A stretch of 64,000 bases of DNA from Terrimicrobium sacchariphilum (GTDB lineage Bacteria > Verrucomicrobiota > Verrucomicrobiia > Chthoniobacterales > Terrimicrobiaceae). The stretch spans positions 3,596,001-3,660,000 of the forward strand of contig NZ_BDCO01000002.1 of NCBI RefSeq assembly GCF_001613545.1, given 5' to 3'. A model generated the notes under the pieces. The model searched no databases, was not told the origin of the DNA, and saw only the letters and a list, made by a program, of their open reading frames with translations. Shown piece after piece: positions 1-11,982 of the stretch (the stretch's first letter is position 1; every line of letters starts with the position of its first letter). The position numbers and the translations under genes were made by a program.

Positions 1-1652
1 TCCGCCACGATCTGAGCTGCACGGCGGCGAAGCTTCTCATTGGTCGGCTTCAAACAGGACATAGAATTCCCGTCCACCCTTCCCAGGCGCACCATCACAC
101 AGGTGGAAAGGATATTCAGGGCGACCTTCGTGGCGGTGCCTGCCTTGAGACGGGTCGAGCCGGTGATGATTTCCGGCCCGGTAGGCAGATCGATCTCGAC
201 ATCGGCATGCCCGACGGCACGGTCCCTCCGGGGATTGCAGGTGAGAAATATCGTGCCCGCTCCGAGACGCCTCGCCTCGGCCAGAGCGCCTAATACGTAG
301 GGAGTGCGACCGCTTGCCGTGATCCCGCAGACCACATCGGAATCCCGCACTCCGCGATCCCTCAATGCAAGTGCTCCGGCCTCGCGGGAATCTTCCGCGC
401 TTTCTGAACTCCGCATCACTGCCGCCACGCCTCCAGCGAGGACTCCCTGCACCAGTTCCGGCTCAACGCCAAAGGTCGGCGGCATTTCACTCGCATCGAG
501 CAGCCCGAGCCGACCGCTCGTACCAGCTCCGATGTAAAACAACCTCCCACCGGCTTGAAGCGAGGCGGTCAGGAGATCCACCGCAATGGCGAGTTCCGGC
601 ACACAGTGGCGGACGGCCTCCTCAACGGCCCGCTCCTCCGTGGCAAAAAGCTCCACGAGTTTTCGCGTGGGGAGGAGACCAAGATCCGCCGAACGCGGGT
701 TGGGCTGCTCGGTTACCGCCTGGGCCACCTCGGATTCCGCGACGGTCTGGACGCGGACGGGGTCTGGCATGTGCCCCGCCGCGAGATAGACGGATCCCAT
801 GCTTCCCGGTGTCGTGCAGACATCGATATCGGCGGTAGGCCAAGCCTTGCGAAACTCTTGCTCGAACAGGTCTCTGTATATTGGCTGGCCAGTAAAAACC
901 CCTCCTTGCAGGCGCACCACCGGAGAGTGAAACTCCAACCTCCGCGCCACGCTGCCGGCCAGTCGTGCCAGTGCCGCCGCGCCCCGCCGCAAGATGCGCG
1001 CTACCGAAAACTCTTCCGCATGGCGGAAGACGACCGGCGTGATCCGTGCGAGGTCACTCTTGTGCGCGGCCTGCGCCCATACGGTGAGTTCTGCCAGCGT
1101 ATTGATACCGAGAAGCTGAAGCGTCTCGGCAGCCAGCGGGGTGATTTCCCTCGCGGTATCGTAGTCGTACAGGATACGTCGGAGGGCATTGATGGCGATG
1201 TCGTACCCGCCGCCCGAGTCTCCCAGGAGATGCCCCCAGCCGCCCGCCCGATCCTCGATCCCGCCAGCGCGCCCAGTTACCGCCGAACCCGTACCCGCGA
1301 TCACAGCGATGCCATCGTGATCCTGAAAGGCGGCGGCAAAACCGGACTCCCGGTCACTCCCGACCCGCACTGTCGCATGCGGCCAGACGGAATCCGCCAC
1401 CTCGCGCAAAACCTCGCGATCGCGCTCCGTCGCACATCCGGCCAGAAATACCCCCACCCGGCTCGCGTCCGCCGGCATCACAGAGAGAAGATGCCGGAGC
1501 TCCTCCAGGCTCAGGAGCCTCAGGCTGCCCGGACCGAGTACGCCTTCGGTGATCGAAACGAGCGACTCGTTTTCTTTCTCACAGAGAATCCACCGGGTTT
1601 TTGTCGCGCCGCCCTCGATTCCGAGGATTAAATTCTTGGAAAACGCGCCCAC
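1..1652 (-). CDS. murQ: MurK-MurQ fusion: N-acetylglucosamine/MurNAc kinase plus MurNAc-6-phosphate etherase (3' end cut by window)
   Basis: The frame is open from a GTG at 1652 to the window edge (550 residues visible). Residues about 1-300 are a BadF/BadG-type sugar kinase: the phosphate-1 loop GIEGGATKT lies near residue 11, followed by GTGSAVTG and GDSGGGYDI. From about residue 312 the protein becomes MurQ: the SIS sugar-phosphate loop GAGTSGRLG, DASEMPPTFG (first catalytic Glu) and SAEDSRE (second Glu), then ASGRTPYV and the signature GSTRLKAGTATK. About 50 C-terminal MurQ residues are missing. MurQ removes the lactyl ether from MurNAc-6-P to give GlcNAc-6-P, and the kinase half would supply the phosphorylated sugar, so one polypeptide could do two consecutive peptidoglycan-recycling steps. 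The start is uncertain because no clear ribosome-binding site is seen and the frame stays open upstream. Confidence 0.93.
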   Translation of the reverse strand, partial: MGAFSKNLILGIEGGATKTRWILCEKENESLVSITEGVLGPGSLRLLSLEELRHLLSVMPADASRVGVFLAGCATERDREVLREVADSVWPHATVRVGSDRESGFAAAFQDHDGIAVIAGTGSAVTGRAGGIEDRAGGWGHLLGDSGGGYDIAINALRRILYDYDTAREITPLAAETLQLLGINTLAELTVWAQAAHKSDLARITPVVFRHAEEFSVARILRRGAAALARLAGSVARRLEFHSPVVRLQGGVFTGQPIYRDLFEQEFRKAWPTADIDVCTTPGSMGSVYLAAGHMPDPVRVQTVAESEVAQAVTEQPNPRSADLGLLPTRKLVELFATEERAVEEAVRHCVPELAIAVDLLTASLQAGGRLFYIGAGTSGRLGLLDASEMPPTFGVEPELVQGVLAGGVAAVMRSSESAEDSREAGALALRDRGVRDSDVVCGITASGRTPYVLGALAEARRLGAGTIFLTCNPRRDRAVGHADVEIDLPTGPEIITGSTRLKAGTATKVALNILSTCVMVRLGRVDGNSMSCLKPTNEKLRRRAAQIVA

Positions 1653-1673
1653 GCCGTAAATGTATCTGCGAAG

Positions 1674-4065
<2,392 letters not shown>

Positions 4066-4123
4066 CCCGCAAAAACCGGCTTGGAGTTTCCCGCGCGACA
4101 TGGGAAATCTTGCCGTCCAAATC

Positions 4124-5311
4124 ATGAGCACTCTCTCCGATCTCTATAGCGAATTCGTCATGCCCACGTACGGCCGTTTCGATCTCGAGATCGCGCGAGG
4201 AGCCGGTTCGCGGGTGTGGGACTTCGATGGGAAGGAGTACCTCGACTATGGCGCGGGCATCGCGGTGTGTTCGCTCGGTCATGCTCATCCCGAGATCACG
4301 GAAACGATCGCGAAACAGGCCGCCACGCTCATTCACACGTCAAATCTTTACAAGACCCAGCCGCAGGCGCTCCTGGCGCAGCGGCTCGTCGGCATCACCG
4401 GTCCGGGCAAGGTTTTCTTCGGCAACAGCGGCGCGGAGGCTAATGAAGGCCTCATCAAGCTCACGCGGAAATTTGGCAGTGAGACGGGACGATACGAGAT
4501 CCTGACTTTTCTTGGTTCCTTCCATGGTCGCACCATGGCGGGCATCTCCGCGACCGGGCAGGAAAAGGTGAAGAAGGGCTTCGCTCCACTGCTCGAGGGT
4601 TTTCAGCATCTGCCGTTTGGCGATATCAAGGCCGTGAAAGCCGCCATCGGACCCAAGACGGCGGGCATCCTGCTGGAGCCCGTCCAGGGCGAGGGAGGCA
4701 TTCACATTGCCGCTGCGGACTTCCTACGCCAGCTCCGGCAGCTTGCCGATGAGCACAACCTGCTCCTGCTTTTTGACGAAATCCAATGTGGTCTCGGCCG
4801 CACGGGCGAATGGTGTGGCTGGCGGTCTCTCGCTCCCGACATCCAGCCCGATGGTGTGAGCTGGGCCAAGGGCATCGCCAATGGCGTGCCGCTCGGAGCC
4901 TTCTGGGCGTCGTCGAATCGCGGACTCTGCGATCTGCTGGGACCCGGCACCCATGGCACGACCTATGGGGGCAATCCGCTCGTGAGCGCCGTCGGTAACA
5001 AGGTGCTCGAGATCATCGAACGCGACAATCTCCTGGACAACGCCAAGGCTCGTGGCGCACAGCTTCGCGACGGCCTGCTGGCCGCAAACCACCCTTCGAT
5101 CGACACGGTGCGCGCCCTCGGTCTCATGCTCGGCATCGAGCTTGTCCCTGGGATCACCGCCATCGACACGGTAAAGGCGCTCATGGCTGGGGGGCTGCTG
5201 ACCATCCCGGCCGGTGAGAAGGTCGTGAGGCTGTTGCCTCCGCTCAATGTTACGCCGGAGGACACCGCCGAGTCGCTCGACCGCATCCTGAAAAACCTCC
5301 CGAAGGCCTAG
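4124..5311 (+). CDS. argD: Acetylornithine aminotransferase ArgD
   Basis: A class-III PLP aminotransferase of 395 residues that interconverts N-acetylglutamate semialdehyde and N-acetylornithine in arginine synthesis. Motifs seen: GNSGAEANEG (phosphate cup), GSFHGRTMAG, LLFDEIQCGLGRTG (Asp contacting the pyridine nitrogen) and SWAKGIANG with the Schiff-base lysine. I chose the ATG at 4124 because MSTLSDLYSEFVMPTYGR matches where the family usually begins. An in-frame ATG at 4100 would add eight residues, and neither has a strong Shine-Dalgarno. The next gene is argF, so this is an argD-argF arginine pair. A related ornithine or succinylornithine specificity is possible but the argF context favours ArgD. 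Confidence 0.95.
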   Translation: MSTLSDLYSEFVMPTYGRFDLEIARGAGSRVWDFDGKEYLDYGAGIAVCSLGHAHPEITETIAKQAATLIHTSNLYKTQPQALLAQRLVGITGPGKVFFGNSGAEANEGLIKLTRKFGSETGRYEILTFLGSFHGRTMAGISATGQEKVKKGFAPLLEGFQHLPFGDIKAVKAAIGPKTAGILLEPVQGEGGIHIAAADFLRQLRQLADEHNLLLLFDEIQCGLGRTGEWCGWRSLAPDIQPDGVSWAKGIANGVPLGAFWASSNRGLCDLLGPGTHGTTYGGNPLVSAVGNKVLEIIERDNLLDNAKARGAQLRDGLLAANHPSIDTVRALGLMLGIELVPGITAIDTVKALMAGGLLTIPAGEKVVRLLPPLNVTPEDTAESLDRILKNLPKA

Positions 5312-5330
5312 GCGACGGGAGTTTTTCGGG

Positions 5331-5362
5331 ACAGGTTCTCTTGTAGACAGGAAACCTGTTTT
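5331..5362 (+). promoter_or_regulatory. Alternative hairpins between argD and argF
   Basis: Two competing stems can be drawn: ACAGGTT (5331-5337) with AACCTGT (5353-5359), or the inner ACAGG (5347-5351) with CCTGT (5355-5359). The latter is followed by TTTT. This could be a weak intercistronic terminator or attenuator controlling argF. The stems are short (5-7 bp), so this is only suggestive. Confidence 0.25.
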
Positions 5363-5378
5363 CCCTTACATCTCCCCG

Positions 5379-6275
5379 GTGAAACACCTCCTCTCCATCG
5401 AGTCGCTTTCCCGCGCGGAAATCGAACAAATCGTCGACCTGACGCATGAGATGAAGGCATCACGCGGCCAACATTCCTCCAAGCCGCTGCAGGGAGAATG
5501 CTGGGCCCTGATGTTTTCCAAATCGTCCACACGCACCCGCGTAAGCTTCGAAGTCGGCATCCGGGAACTGGGTGGCGACGTGATCTTTCTCGCAGCCGAC
5601 GACATTCAGTTGGGCCGCGGCGAACCGATTCGCGACACAGCCCGCGTGATGGGACGCATGCTCCATGGCGCAGTGATACGTACCTTTGCCCAGACTGACG
5701 TCGAGGATTTCGCCTCGTATGGTCGCATCCCGACCGTAAATGCCCTCACCGACGAAGAGCATCCCTGCCAGATCCTTACCGATCTTTTCACGATCAAGGA
5801 ACTCCGTGGTTCGCTCGACAATCTCGTCGTTACCTTCATCGGCGATGGAGACTGCAATGTCTCGCGCTCCTGGATCTGGGCGGCCGCCCGGCTCGGTTTT
5901 GAGTTGAGAATTGCCTCGCCCGAGAAATTCCAGCCACCGGCTGAACTCGTCGCCCGCTCGGGCGGCAAGATCACCGTCACCGAGGACGTCATCGGAGCTT
6001 CAGCCGGTTCCGACGTACTCTACACCGACGTCTGGGTGAGCATGGGCAAGGAGGAGGAGGCTGCCTTCCGTCTCGCTCAATTTCAAAGCTATCAGATCAA
6101 TGACGAGACGCTGAAGGTCGCTCCCAATGCCCTTGTCATGCACTGCCTTCCCGCATATCGGGGCAAGGAAATCACCGAGGCCGCCTTTGAGCGTCACGCC
6201 GACACGATCTTCCGAGAGGCAGAGAACAGGCTCCATACCCAGAAGACGATCCTGTCCCTTCTCAAGCAAAGCTAA
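5379..6275 (+). CDS. argF: Ornithine carbamoyltransferase ArgF
   Basis: A 298-residue protein with a GTG start that transfers carbamoyl phosphate to ornithine, giving citrulline. The carbamoyl-phosphate loop SKSSTRTRVSFE lies near residue 47, followed by HPCQILTD and the ornithine/catalytic loop VMHCLPAYRG near the C-terminus. HCLP distinguishes ornithine from aspartate carbamoyltransferases. The chain is slightly short for the family (usually 300-335) but all motifs are present. It follows argD at 67 bp and probably shares its transcript, subject to the hairpin region between them. Confidence 0.96.
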   Translation: MKHLLSIESLSRAEIEQIVDLTHEMKASRGQHSSKPLQGECWALMFSKSSTRTRVSFEVGIRELGGDVIFLAADDIQLGRGEPIRDTARVMGRMLHGAVIRTFAQTDVEDFASYGRIPTVNALTDEEHPCQILTDLFTIKELRGSLDNLVVTFIGDGDCNVSRSWIWAAARLGFELRIASPEKFQPPAELVARSGGKITVTEDVIGASAGSDVLYTDVWVSMGKEEEAAFRLAQFQSYQINDETLKVAPNALVMHCLPAYRGKEITEAAFERHADTIFREAENRLHTQKTILSLLKQS

Positions 6276-6310
6276 GGATTCATGAAGAACGAAACGGAGC
6301 AGCTCGACGT

Positions 6311-7918
6311 ATGTTAACGCGACGCGGCTCCCTTCGTTTTCGTATCGGATTGATCGTGGGAGGGGCCATGCTTCTCTTCGCCGGCGTCTTTCTGGTCCTT
6401 AGTTCGTGGATCCTGACGGATTACTTTGGCCGGGTGCAGAACAACTTCACCCGCGAGCATCTCACGCAGTTTGCCACCGTCCTCAACCGCGAGGCAAAGT
6501 CCAAGCTGCGGCTCGTCCGTGACTACGCGCAGTGGGACGAGGCGTATAACTACATGAGGGGGCAGTCCCCTGGGTTCCTGGAGGAGAACTTTCTGCCCGA
6601 GGTCAACACCTCCGGCCAGGATCTCATCCTGTTCTTCGATCCATCGAAAAGGCTCCACAGCTTCGTATGCCCCTTCAATGCCCCGCAGGTCGAGGAAATG
6701 CCCGAGGGGGTCAATATCCAGCAGATTGCCAGCAGCAGGCTGCTCGCCACCCAGCCGAGAGCCAGCCTGATCGAAACTCCCGCCGGTCTCATGCTGCTGG
6801 CTGCCAGCCCGATCACCCGCTCCAACCCCTCCTCTGGAGAGTCCGCCGGGTGGCTCGTCTTTGGCCTCTTCCTCACACCGCCACGACTCTCCGAGATGGC
6901 CCAGGTCGCAGGCATCTCCAACTCAGGTCACCCCTTCCCAAAGGAAATGGGCGCATCCGATCAGATCCGCTCCCAGATCCTGACCGACATTCTCGGCCCG
7001 GTGACGATTTCCTTCCCATCCGTTTTCGCCAATCCAAAAATCGACGAGGGCATCGATGGCTCCATCAACTTTCGGCCGCTCTCGGATGACGGCGAGATGC
7101 TCATCTCGATCAAGGACTCGGCAACCATCTACCTCAATGCGATGGAGAGGAAAAACTGGGTGCTCATACTCTCCGCCGCCGGGATCATCGCCATCGTCGG
7201 CATCGGCTTCATCGTGATCGACTTTTTTGTCACCCGGCCCATTTCTCAACTCGATACCGCGATGCAAAAGATGTCGTCGGCCCCGGCGGCCATCTCGCGC
7301 ATCGAGGATTCGCGCGACGATGAGATCGGCCGTCTGGCCGCCTCGGCAAATTCGCTCCTGGGTACAGCTCTCATGGAGCGACGCGACGCCATCCGCCAAC
7401 GCGAACTGCTAGCCAGCATCCTCGACAGCGCCTTTGAGTCCATCCTCGCCTTCCATACCGTGCGAGACGCCGATTCGCGCATCGTGAACCTCGAGCTTGC
7501 TGTAATGAACCACTCCGCCGAGCGACTCTTCAGCATCTCAGCCGCCGATGGACGGGGCAAATACCTGACCGACCTCTTTCCCAATCTCGCCAATCCGGCG
7601 GTCTTCGATCGCTTCCGCCATGCCATCGACTCCCATATGCCCCTCACCTTTGAGCAATCGGCGGGAGCACTCCAACCCTCCGGCTGGTATCACTTTTCCG
7701 CCACTCCGTGGGAAGAGGGTCTGGTGATTACGATCAACGACATCACCGAGCGCAAGCAACGCGAGCAGGAGCTCGCCAAGACCTACGCCGAGATGGATCG
7801 TTTCAATGCCGCCATGGTCGGACGCGAGGAACGAATCATCGCCATCAAAAAGGAAGTGAACGACCTGCGCGGCCAGTTGAACCTTCCGCCGACATACAAT
7901 GTGGAAGCCTATGAGTGA
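6311..7918 (+). CDS. CHASE4-HAMP-PAS membrane receptor without a kinase domain
   Basis: A 535-residue protein. An N-terminal membrane segment (about 11-34) is followed by a periplasmic CHASE4-type domain (RDYAQWDEAYNYM near residue 60, then LPEVN), and a second membrane segment (about 280-303) leads into a HAMP linker (VTRPISQLD). A PAS domain then ends in ITINDITERKQREQELAK with a short coiled tail. There is no HisKA, HATPase or GGDEF domain, so the protein cannot signal alone. It overlaps the next gene, a soluble hybrid kinase, by 8 bp and is probably its sensory partner. The ligand is unknown. Domain assignment is by motif and hydropathy only. Confidence 0.8.
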   Translation: MLTRRGSLRFRIGLIVGGAMLLFAGVFLVLSSWILTDYFGRVQNNFTREHLTQFATVLNREAKSKLRLVRDYAQWDEAYNYMRGQSPGFLEENFLPEVNTSGQDLILFFDPSKRLHSFVCPFNAPQVEEMPEGVNIQQIASSRLLATQPRASLIETPAGLMLLAASPITRSNPSSGESAGWLVFGLFLTPPRLSEMAQVAGISNSGHPFPKEMGASDQIRSQILTDILGPVTISFPSVFANPKIDEGIDGSINFRPLSDDGEMLISIKDSATIYLNAMERKNWVLILSAAGIIAIVGIGFIVIDFFVTRPISQLDTAMQKMSSAPAAISRIEDSRDDEIGRLAASANSLLGTALMERRDAIRQRELLASILDSAFESILAFHTVRDADSRIVNLELAVMNHSAERLFSISAADGRGKYLTDLFPNLANPAVFDRFRHAIDSHMPLTFEQSAGALQPSGWYHFSATPWEEGLVITINDITERKQREQELAKTYAEMDRFNAAMVGREERIIAIKKEVNDLRGQLNLPPTYNVEAYE

Positions 7919-9698
7919 ATCCGACTCCAGGGCCATGGACCAGGCCGAGGTCCTGCGCGCCGTCACCGAGGCGCTCTCCACTCTCCTCCAGCCGGGCGAC
8001 CTTGAGGCATCCATGCAGCGCGCCCTGGAGATCATCGGCCGTGCCGTGGAGGCGGACCGCATGTATATCTTCGAGATCCACTCATCCCGAGCTTCGGATG
8101 AACTGCTGATGAGCCAACGGCACGAGTGGACGGCCGCAGGCGTGTCGAAGGAACTCGAGAATGCCGCGATGCAAAACCTCCCCTTCGGCAAATTCCAGGG
8201 AATGCTCGAAAGCCTACAGGCTGGCAACGCGTATGCACGCATCCGACGGCTTTTTTCCGAGGCTCAGCACGCCATCCTCGATCCTCAGGGCATTCTTTCC
8301 TTTGTCGTGATGCCCATCATGTTGAAGAACGAGTTGTGGGGCTTCGTCGGTTTCGATGACTGCAAGACCGAACGGACCTGGAGCGACGCCGACCTCGAAA
8401 ACCTGCGGGCTGCCGCCGCCGGACTCGGCGGAGCGATCGTCCGCCAGCAGATGGAGCGTTCCTTCCGCCGTCAGACCGAGGAGCTCCGCCGCCACCAACG
8501 CGTCGCCCTCAGCCTGGCCGAGGACGCCCGCCTGGCTGAGCAGGCTGCCGCCAAGGCGAGCGCAGCCAAGAGCACCTTTCTCGCCATGATGAGCCATGAG
8601 ATCCGCACTCCGCTCAACGGCGTCATCGGTTTTACCGACCTCCTCCTCGCCGAGGGCCTGCCCAACCACCAGGCCGAACTCGCGGAGTCCATCAAGACCT
8701 GCGGCGAAACACTCCTCAGCCTCATCAGTGATATCCTCGATATCTCCAAGATCGAGTCCGGTCGCCTTGACCTCAACTACGAGGCCACCGATGTCGCCGC
8801 CTGCACGCGCTCCGTCGTGGCATCCTTCGAACCCCTTCTCAGCACCCGCAACATCCACCTTGCCTGCAATGTCGCAGCCGAACTGCCGCAATGGCTTCAC
8901 ATCGACCAGAGCAGGTATTGCCAGATCCTCTTCAACCTCATCGGCAATGCGGCAAAATTCACCCGACAGGGTCACGTCTCCGTGGACCTCTGGACCGAAC
9001 GGCATCTGGACCACATGTATCTCTGTGGCAGGGTGGCCGACTCTGGCGTCGGCATATCACCCGACGACCTGGAGAATGTCTTCGAGCCCTTTCAGCAAGG
9101 GGACGGCGCGCGCAAGCATGCCGTGGGCGGTACCGGGCTGGGCCTTGCCATCTGCCGTCGGCTTGTCGAGTCCATGGGTGGGCAGATTTCCGCGCAAAGC
9201 ACGCTGGGAGTCGGCTCGACCTTCTCCTTCTCCATCGCCACCCGGCCTGCACAGGCACCAGCCGCCAAGCCGCTCCCGGAGCCTTCTTTTGGCCGCGATA
9301 GCAACCAGATGCGTATTTTGGTCGTGGATGACGTGCCGGTGAATCTCAAGCTCTCGTGCCGCCTCCTCGACAGGCTAGGATTCCAGGCCGACACGGCCTC
9401 AAACGGCGCGGAGGCCCTGTCGATGATCGCCGCTGGCGATTATGATGTGGTGTTCATGGATATCCTCATGCCGGAGATGGATGGATACGAAACGGCTCAT
9501 CGCATCCGCCAGCAGCAGGCACAGAATTCCCGCCAGCCATGGATCGTGGCTCTCACAGCGCATGCCCTCGTCGAGAATCGCCATGCCTGCATCGAAGCCG
9601 GGATGGATGATTTCCTCACCAAGCCCCTGCGGGTATCCGACATGCAGGCCGCCATCGAGCGATGGCGCACCGGCGAGCGCGGGCTGGAAGCTCCATAG
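7911..9698 (+). CDS. Soluble GAF hybrid histidine kinase with receiver domain
   Basis: A 595-residue protein with no membrane segment. Domains in order: GAF-like sensor (about 10-170); HisKA with phospho-acceptor His229 in MMSHEIRTPLNG; HATPase_c with N box (NLIGNAAKF), G1 (DSGVGI), F box (FEPFQQ) and G2 (GTGLGLAI); and a C-terminal receiver with acceptor Asp517 in FMDILMPEMDG and the conserved Lys in LTKPL. The start at 7911 overlaps the receptor stop; an ATG at 7899 would add MWKP. GGAAG just upstream of 7911 may be the ribosome-binding site. It probably takes input from the preceding CHASE4 receptor. No DNA-binding response regulator is adjacent. Confidence 0.9.
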   Translation: MSESDSRAMDQAEVLRAVTEALSTLLQPGDLEASMQRALEIIGRAVEADRMYIFEIHSSRASDELLMSQRHEWTAAGVSKELENAAMQNLPFGKFQGMLESLQAGNAYARIRRLFSEAQHAILDPQGILSFVVMPIMLKNELWGFVGFDDCKTERTWSDADLENLRAAAAGLGGAIVRQQMERSFRRQTEELRRHQRVALSLAEDARLAEQAAAKASAAKSTFLAMMSHEIRTPLNGVIGFTDLLLAEGLPNHQAELAESIKTCGETLLSLISDILDISKIESGRLDLNYEATDVAACTRSVVASFEPLLSTRNIHLACNVAAELPQWLHIDQSRYCQILFNLIGNAAKFTRQGHVSVDLWTERHLDHMYLCGRVADSGVGISPDDLENVFEPFQQGDGARKHAVGGTGLGLAICRRLVESMGGQISAQSTLGVGSTFSFSIATRPAQAPAAKPLPEPSFGRDSNQMRILVVDDVPVNLKLSCRLLDRLGFQADTASNGAEALSMIAAGDYDVVFMDILMPEMDGYETAHRIRQQQAQNSRQPWIVALTAHALVENRHACIEAGMDDFLTKPLRVSDMQAAIERWRTGERGLEAP

Positions 9699-9829
9699 GA
9701 GAGCCCGGCTGGTCTGTTTCCTGATTGCGGCACTTTCCCCGTAAACTCCCGTTCCGAACCTCCGGAAACGCATTGCTTCCGCACGCCGTTGGGAGTTAAA
9801 TTTTCCACCCCCCACTCCTCCACAATACC

Positions 9830-11935
9830 GTGAATTCGGCATTCCTCACCCAGCAGGGCATGGGAATCGCATTGACTGCCGCCATCCTCGGCCTGGTCGT
9901 TGCTGCGATCCTTATTGCAAAAATCCTCCGCTCACCCGCCGGCAACGACCGCATGCAGGCCATCGCCAAAGCCATCCAGGAAGGAGCAAGGGCATACCTG
10001 AACCGGCAGATCACCACGATCTGCATGATTTCGGTCGTGCTCTTCGTCCTCCTCGCCATCCTGCGCGACATGTCGACCGCACTTGGATTCCTCCTCGGCG
10101 CTGCATGCTCGCTGGCGGCGGGCTACATCGGGATGCGTATCGCCGTGCTGGCCAATGTACGCACCGCTCAAGGGGCCATTACGAGTCGACAGAAGGCGCT
10201 GCAGGCGGCTTTCAACGGCGGCGCGGTGACGGGTCTTCTCGTCGTTGCTCTCGCTCTACTTTCCGTCGGCATCTTCTGGTTCGTCATGTCGCGGATCAAC
10301 CCGCAGGGTGCGATCGCCAGCCTGATTGGAGTGGCGCTCGGCGCTTCGCTCATCTCGGTCTTTGCCCGCCTCGGCGGCGGCATCTACACCAAGGCCGCCG
10401 ACGTCGGCGCCGACCTCGTGGGCAAGGTGGAATCGAACCTCGAAGAGGATGATCCGCGCAATCCCGCCACCATCGCAGACAACGTGGGTGACAATGTCGG
10501 CGACTGCGCGGGCATGGCGGCGGACGTTTTTGAAACCTACGCCGTTTCGCTCATCGGCACGATTCTGGTGGGCGCGCTCACGATTGGCTTCGGCGCTCCC
10601 GTTGTCTTTCCGTTCCTGCTCGGGGCCGTGGCTCTCGTCGCCTCGATCATCGGCATCATTTACGTGAATGTGTCAAAGTCGAAGCCTGGCAATGCCCTCA
10701 TGGGCGGAGTACTTGTCAGCGCGGTTCTTGCCGCCATTGGATTCTGGCCGCTCACCCATGCCCTCTTCCCAGATGGCATCAAGGTCGACGACGTTCTCAC
10801 GGGCAAGGCCGCAGCCTACTCCGCAACCGGCATTTACCTTGCCACGCTCATCGGCCTGCTCATGACCGGAGCCTCTGTCATTATCACCAACTACTACACA
10901 TCGACCGAATACTCGCCCGTGCGCAAAATCGCCCGGGCCAGCGAGACCGGGCACGCGACGAATATCATCGCTGGCATCGGAGTCGGGCTTCATGCCACGG
11001 CCCTTCCCGTGATCTGTATCGGCGCGGCCATCTGGCTCAGCTACTCCTCGGCAGGACTTTACGGCATCGCTGTCGCAGTCATGGCCATGCTCGCGATGTC
11101 GGGCATCATTATCTCGCTCGACGCGTTTGGCCCCATCACGGATAACGCAGGAGGCATCGCCGTCATGAGTGGACTCCCGCATGAAGTCCGCGACGTGACC
11201 GACGAGCTCGACGCGGTAGGCAATACCATGAAGGCCGTCACCAAGGGCTACGCCATCGCCAGCGCGGGCCTCGCCGCGGTAGTGCTCTTTGGGTCCTACT
11301 TCGTCGACCTGAAGCACCACCTCGAGGCCAATGCCGCGACGATGCATCTCGATCCTGCGGTGATCAATGAGATGCTTTCCTTCTCGCTGCGCGATCCGCA
11401 GATCATCATCGGTCTCTTCATCGGCGGTCTGCTCCCGTATCTCTTCTCCGCCTTCAGCATGAACGCCGTTGGCCGCGCTGCTGGAGCCGTGGTGCAGGAG
11501 GTGCGCAACCAGCTCGCCCGACGTCCGGGCATTCTCAAGGGCGAGGACGTGCCGGAGTACGGCGCCTGCGTCGACATTGTCACCCGCGCCGCGCTCAAGG
11601 AAATGATCGTCCCGGCCCTGCTGCCCGTCCTCGCGGTCATAGCAGTAGCCGCCGTACCCGGCGGCATGAAGATCCTCGGCGGTGTCCTCGTGGGCAGCAT
11701 CGTTACCGGCCTCTTCATGGGCATCTCGATGACCTCCTCGGGAGGAGCCTGGGACAACGCGAAGAAATACATTGAGGAAGGCCACCACGGCGGCAAGGGC
11801 TCCGAGGCGCACAAAGCCGCCGTCACCGGCGACACCGTCGGCGACCCTTACAAGGACACCAGCGGCCCGGCCATCAACCCGATGATCAAGGTGGTCAACA
11901 TCATGGCCATCCTCGTCATCCCGATCTTTTTCTAG
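9830..11935 (+). CDS. hppA: Membrane-bound proton-pumping pyrophosphatase HppA
   Basis: A 701-residue polytopic membrane protein with a GTG start; it hydrolyses cytoplasmic PPi to pump ions outward. The substrate motif [11 protein letters not shown], followed by [20 protein letters not shown], is intact, and further acidic loops follow ([12 protein letters not shown]; a C-terminal [13 protein letters not shown]). The loop [11 protein letters not shown] has Lys where K+-dependent enzymes have Ala. By the established rule for this family this predicts a K+-independent H+ pump. The gene stands alone, with 131 bp upstream after the kinase gene, and ends just before a stem-loop. The H+ rather than Na+ assignment is inferred from this residue alone. 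Confidence 0.97.
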   Translation: MNSAFLTQQGMGIALTAAILGLVVAAILIAKILRSPAGNDRMQAIAKAIQEGARAYLNRQITTICMISVVLFVLLAILRDMSTALGFLLGAACSLAAGYIGMRIAVLANVRTAQGAITSRQKALQAAFNGGAVTGLLVVALALLSVGIFWFVMSRINPQGAIASLIGVALGASLISVFARLGGGIYTKAADVGADLVGKVESNLEEDDPRNPATIADNVGDNVGDCAGMAADVFETYAVSLIGTILVGALTIGFGAPVVFPFLLGAVALVASIIGIIYVNVSKSKPGNALMGGVLVSAVLAAIGFWPLTHALFPDGIKVDDVLTGKAAAYSATGIYLATLIGLLMTGASVIITNYYTSTEYSPVRKIARASETGHATNIIAGIGVGLHATALPVICIGAAIWLSYSSAGLYGIAVAVMAMLAMSGIIISLDAFGPITDNAGGIAVMSGLPHEVRDVTDELDAVGNTMKAVTKGYAIASAGLAAVVLFGSYFVDLKHHLEANAATMHLDPAVINEMLSFSLRDPQIIIGLFIGGLLPYLFSAFSMNAVGRAAGAVVQEVRNQLARRPGILKGEDVPEYGACVDIVTRAALKEMIVPALLPVLAVIAVAAVPGGMKILGGVLVGSIVTGLFMGISMTSSGGAWDNAKKYIEEGHHGGKGSEAHKAAVTGDTVGDPYKDTSGPAINPMIKVVNIMAILVIPIFF

Positions 11936-11942
11936 GAAGTGA

Positions 11943-11964
11943 TGCGCGGAAGCTTGTCCGCGCA
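11943..11964 (+). terminator. Stem-loop between convergent hppA and the 11983 gene
   Basis: TGCGCGGA (11943-11950) pairs perfectly with TCCGCGCA (11957-11964) around a 6-nt loop, 8 bp after the hppA stop. It lies between two convergent genes and could stop transcription from either side. There is no proper U-run on either strand, so termination strength is uncertain. Confidence 0.4.
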
Positions 11965-11982
11965 TTCAACTCCGGTCCGGGA

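Noticed and set aside
555-1631. 358-codon plus-strand open frame over the murK-murQ region
   Set aside because: The minus strand carries unmistakable MurK and MurQ motifs across the same span; the plus-strand protein is Arg/Pro-rich with no family, a GC-rich shadow.
10673-11965. 430-codon minus-strand open frame over hppA
   Set aside because: His/Asp-rich composition antisense to a canonical pyrophosphatase.
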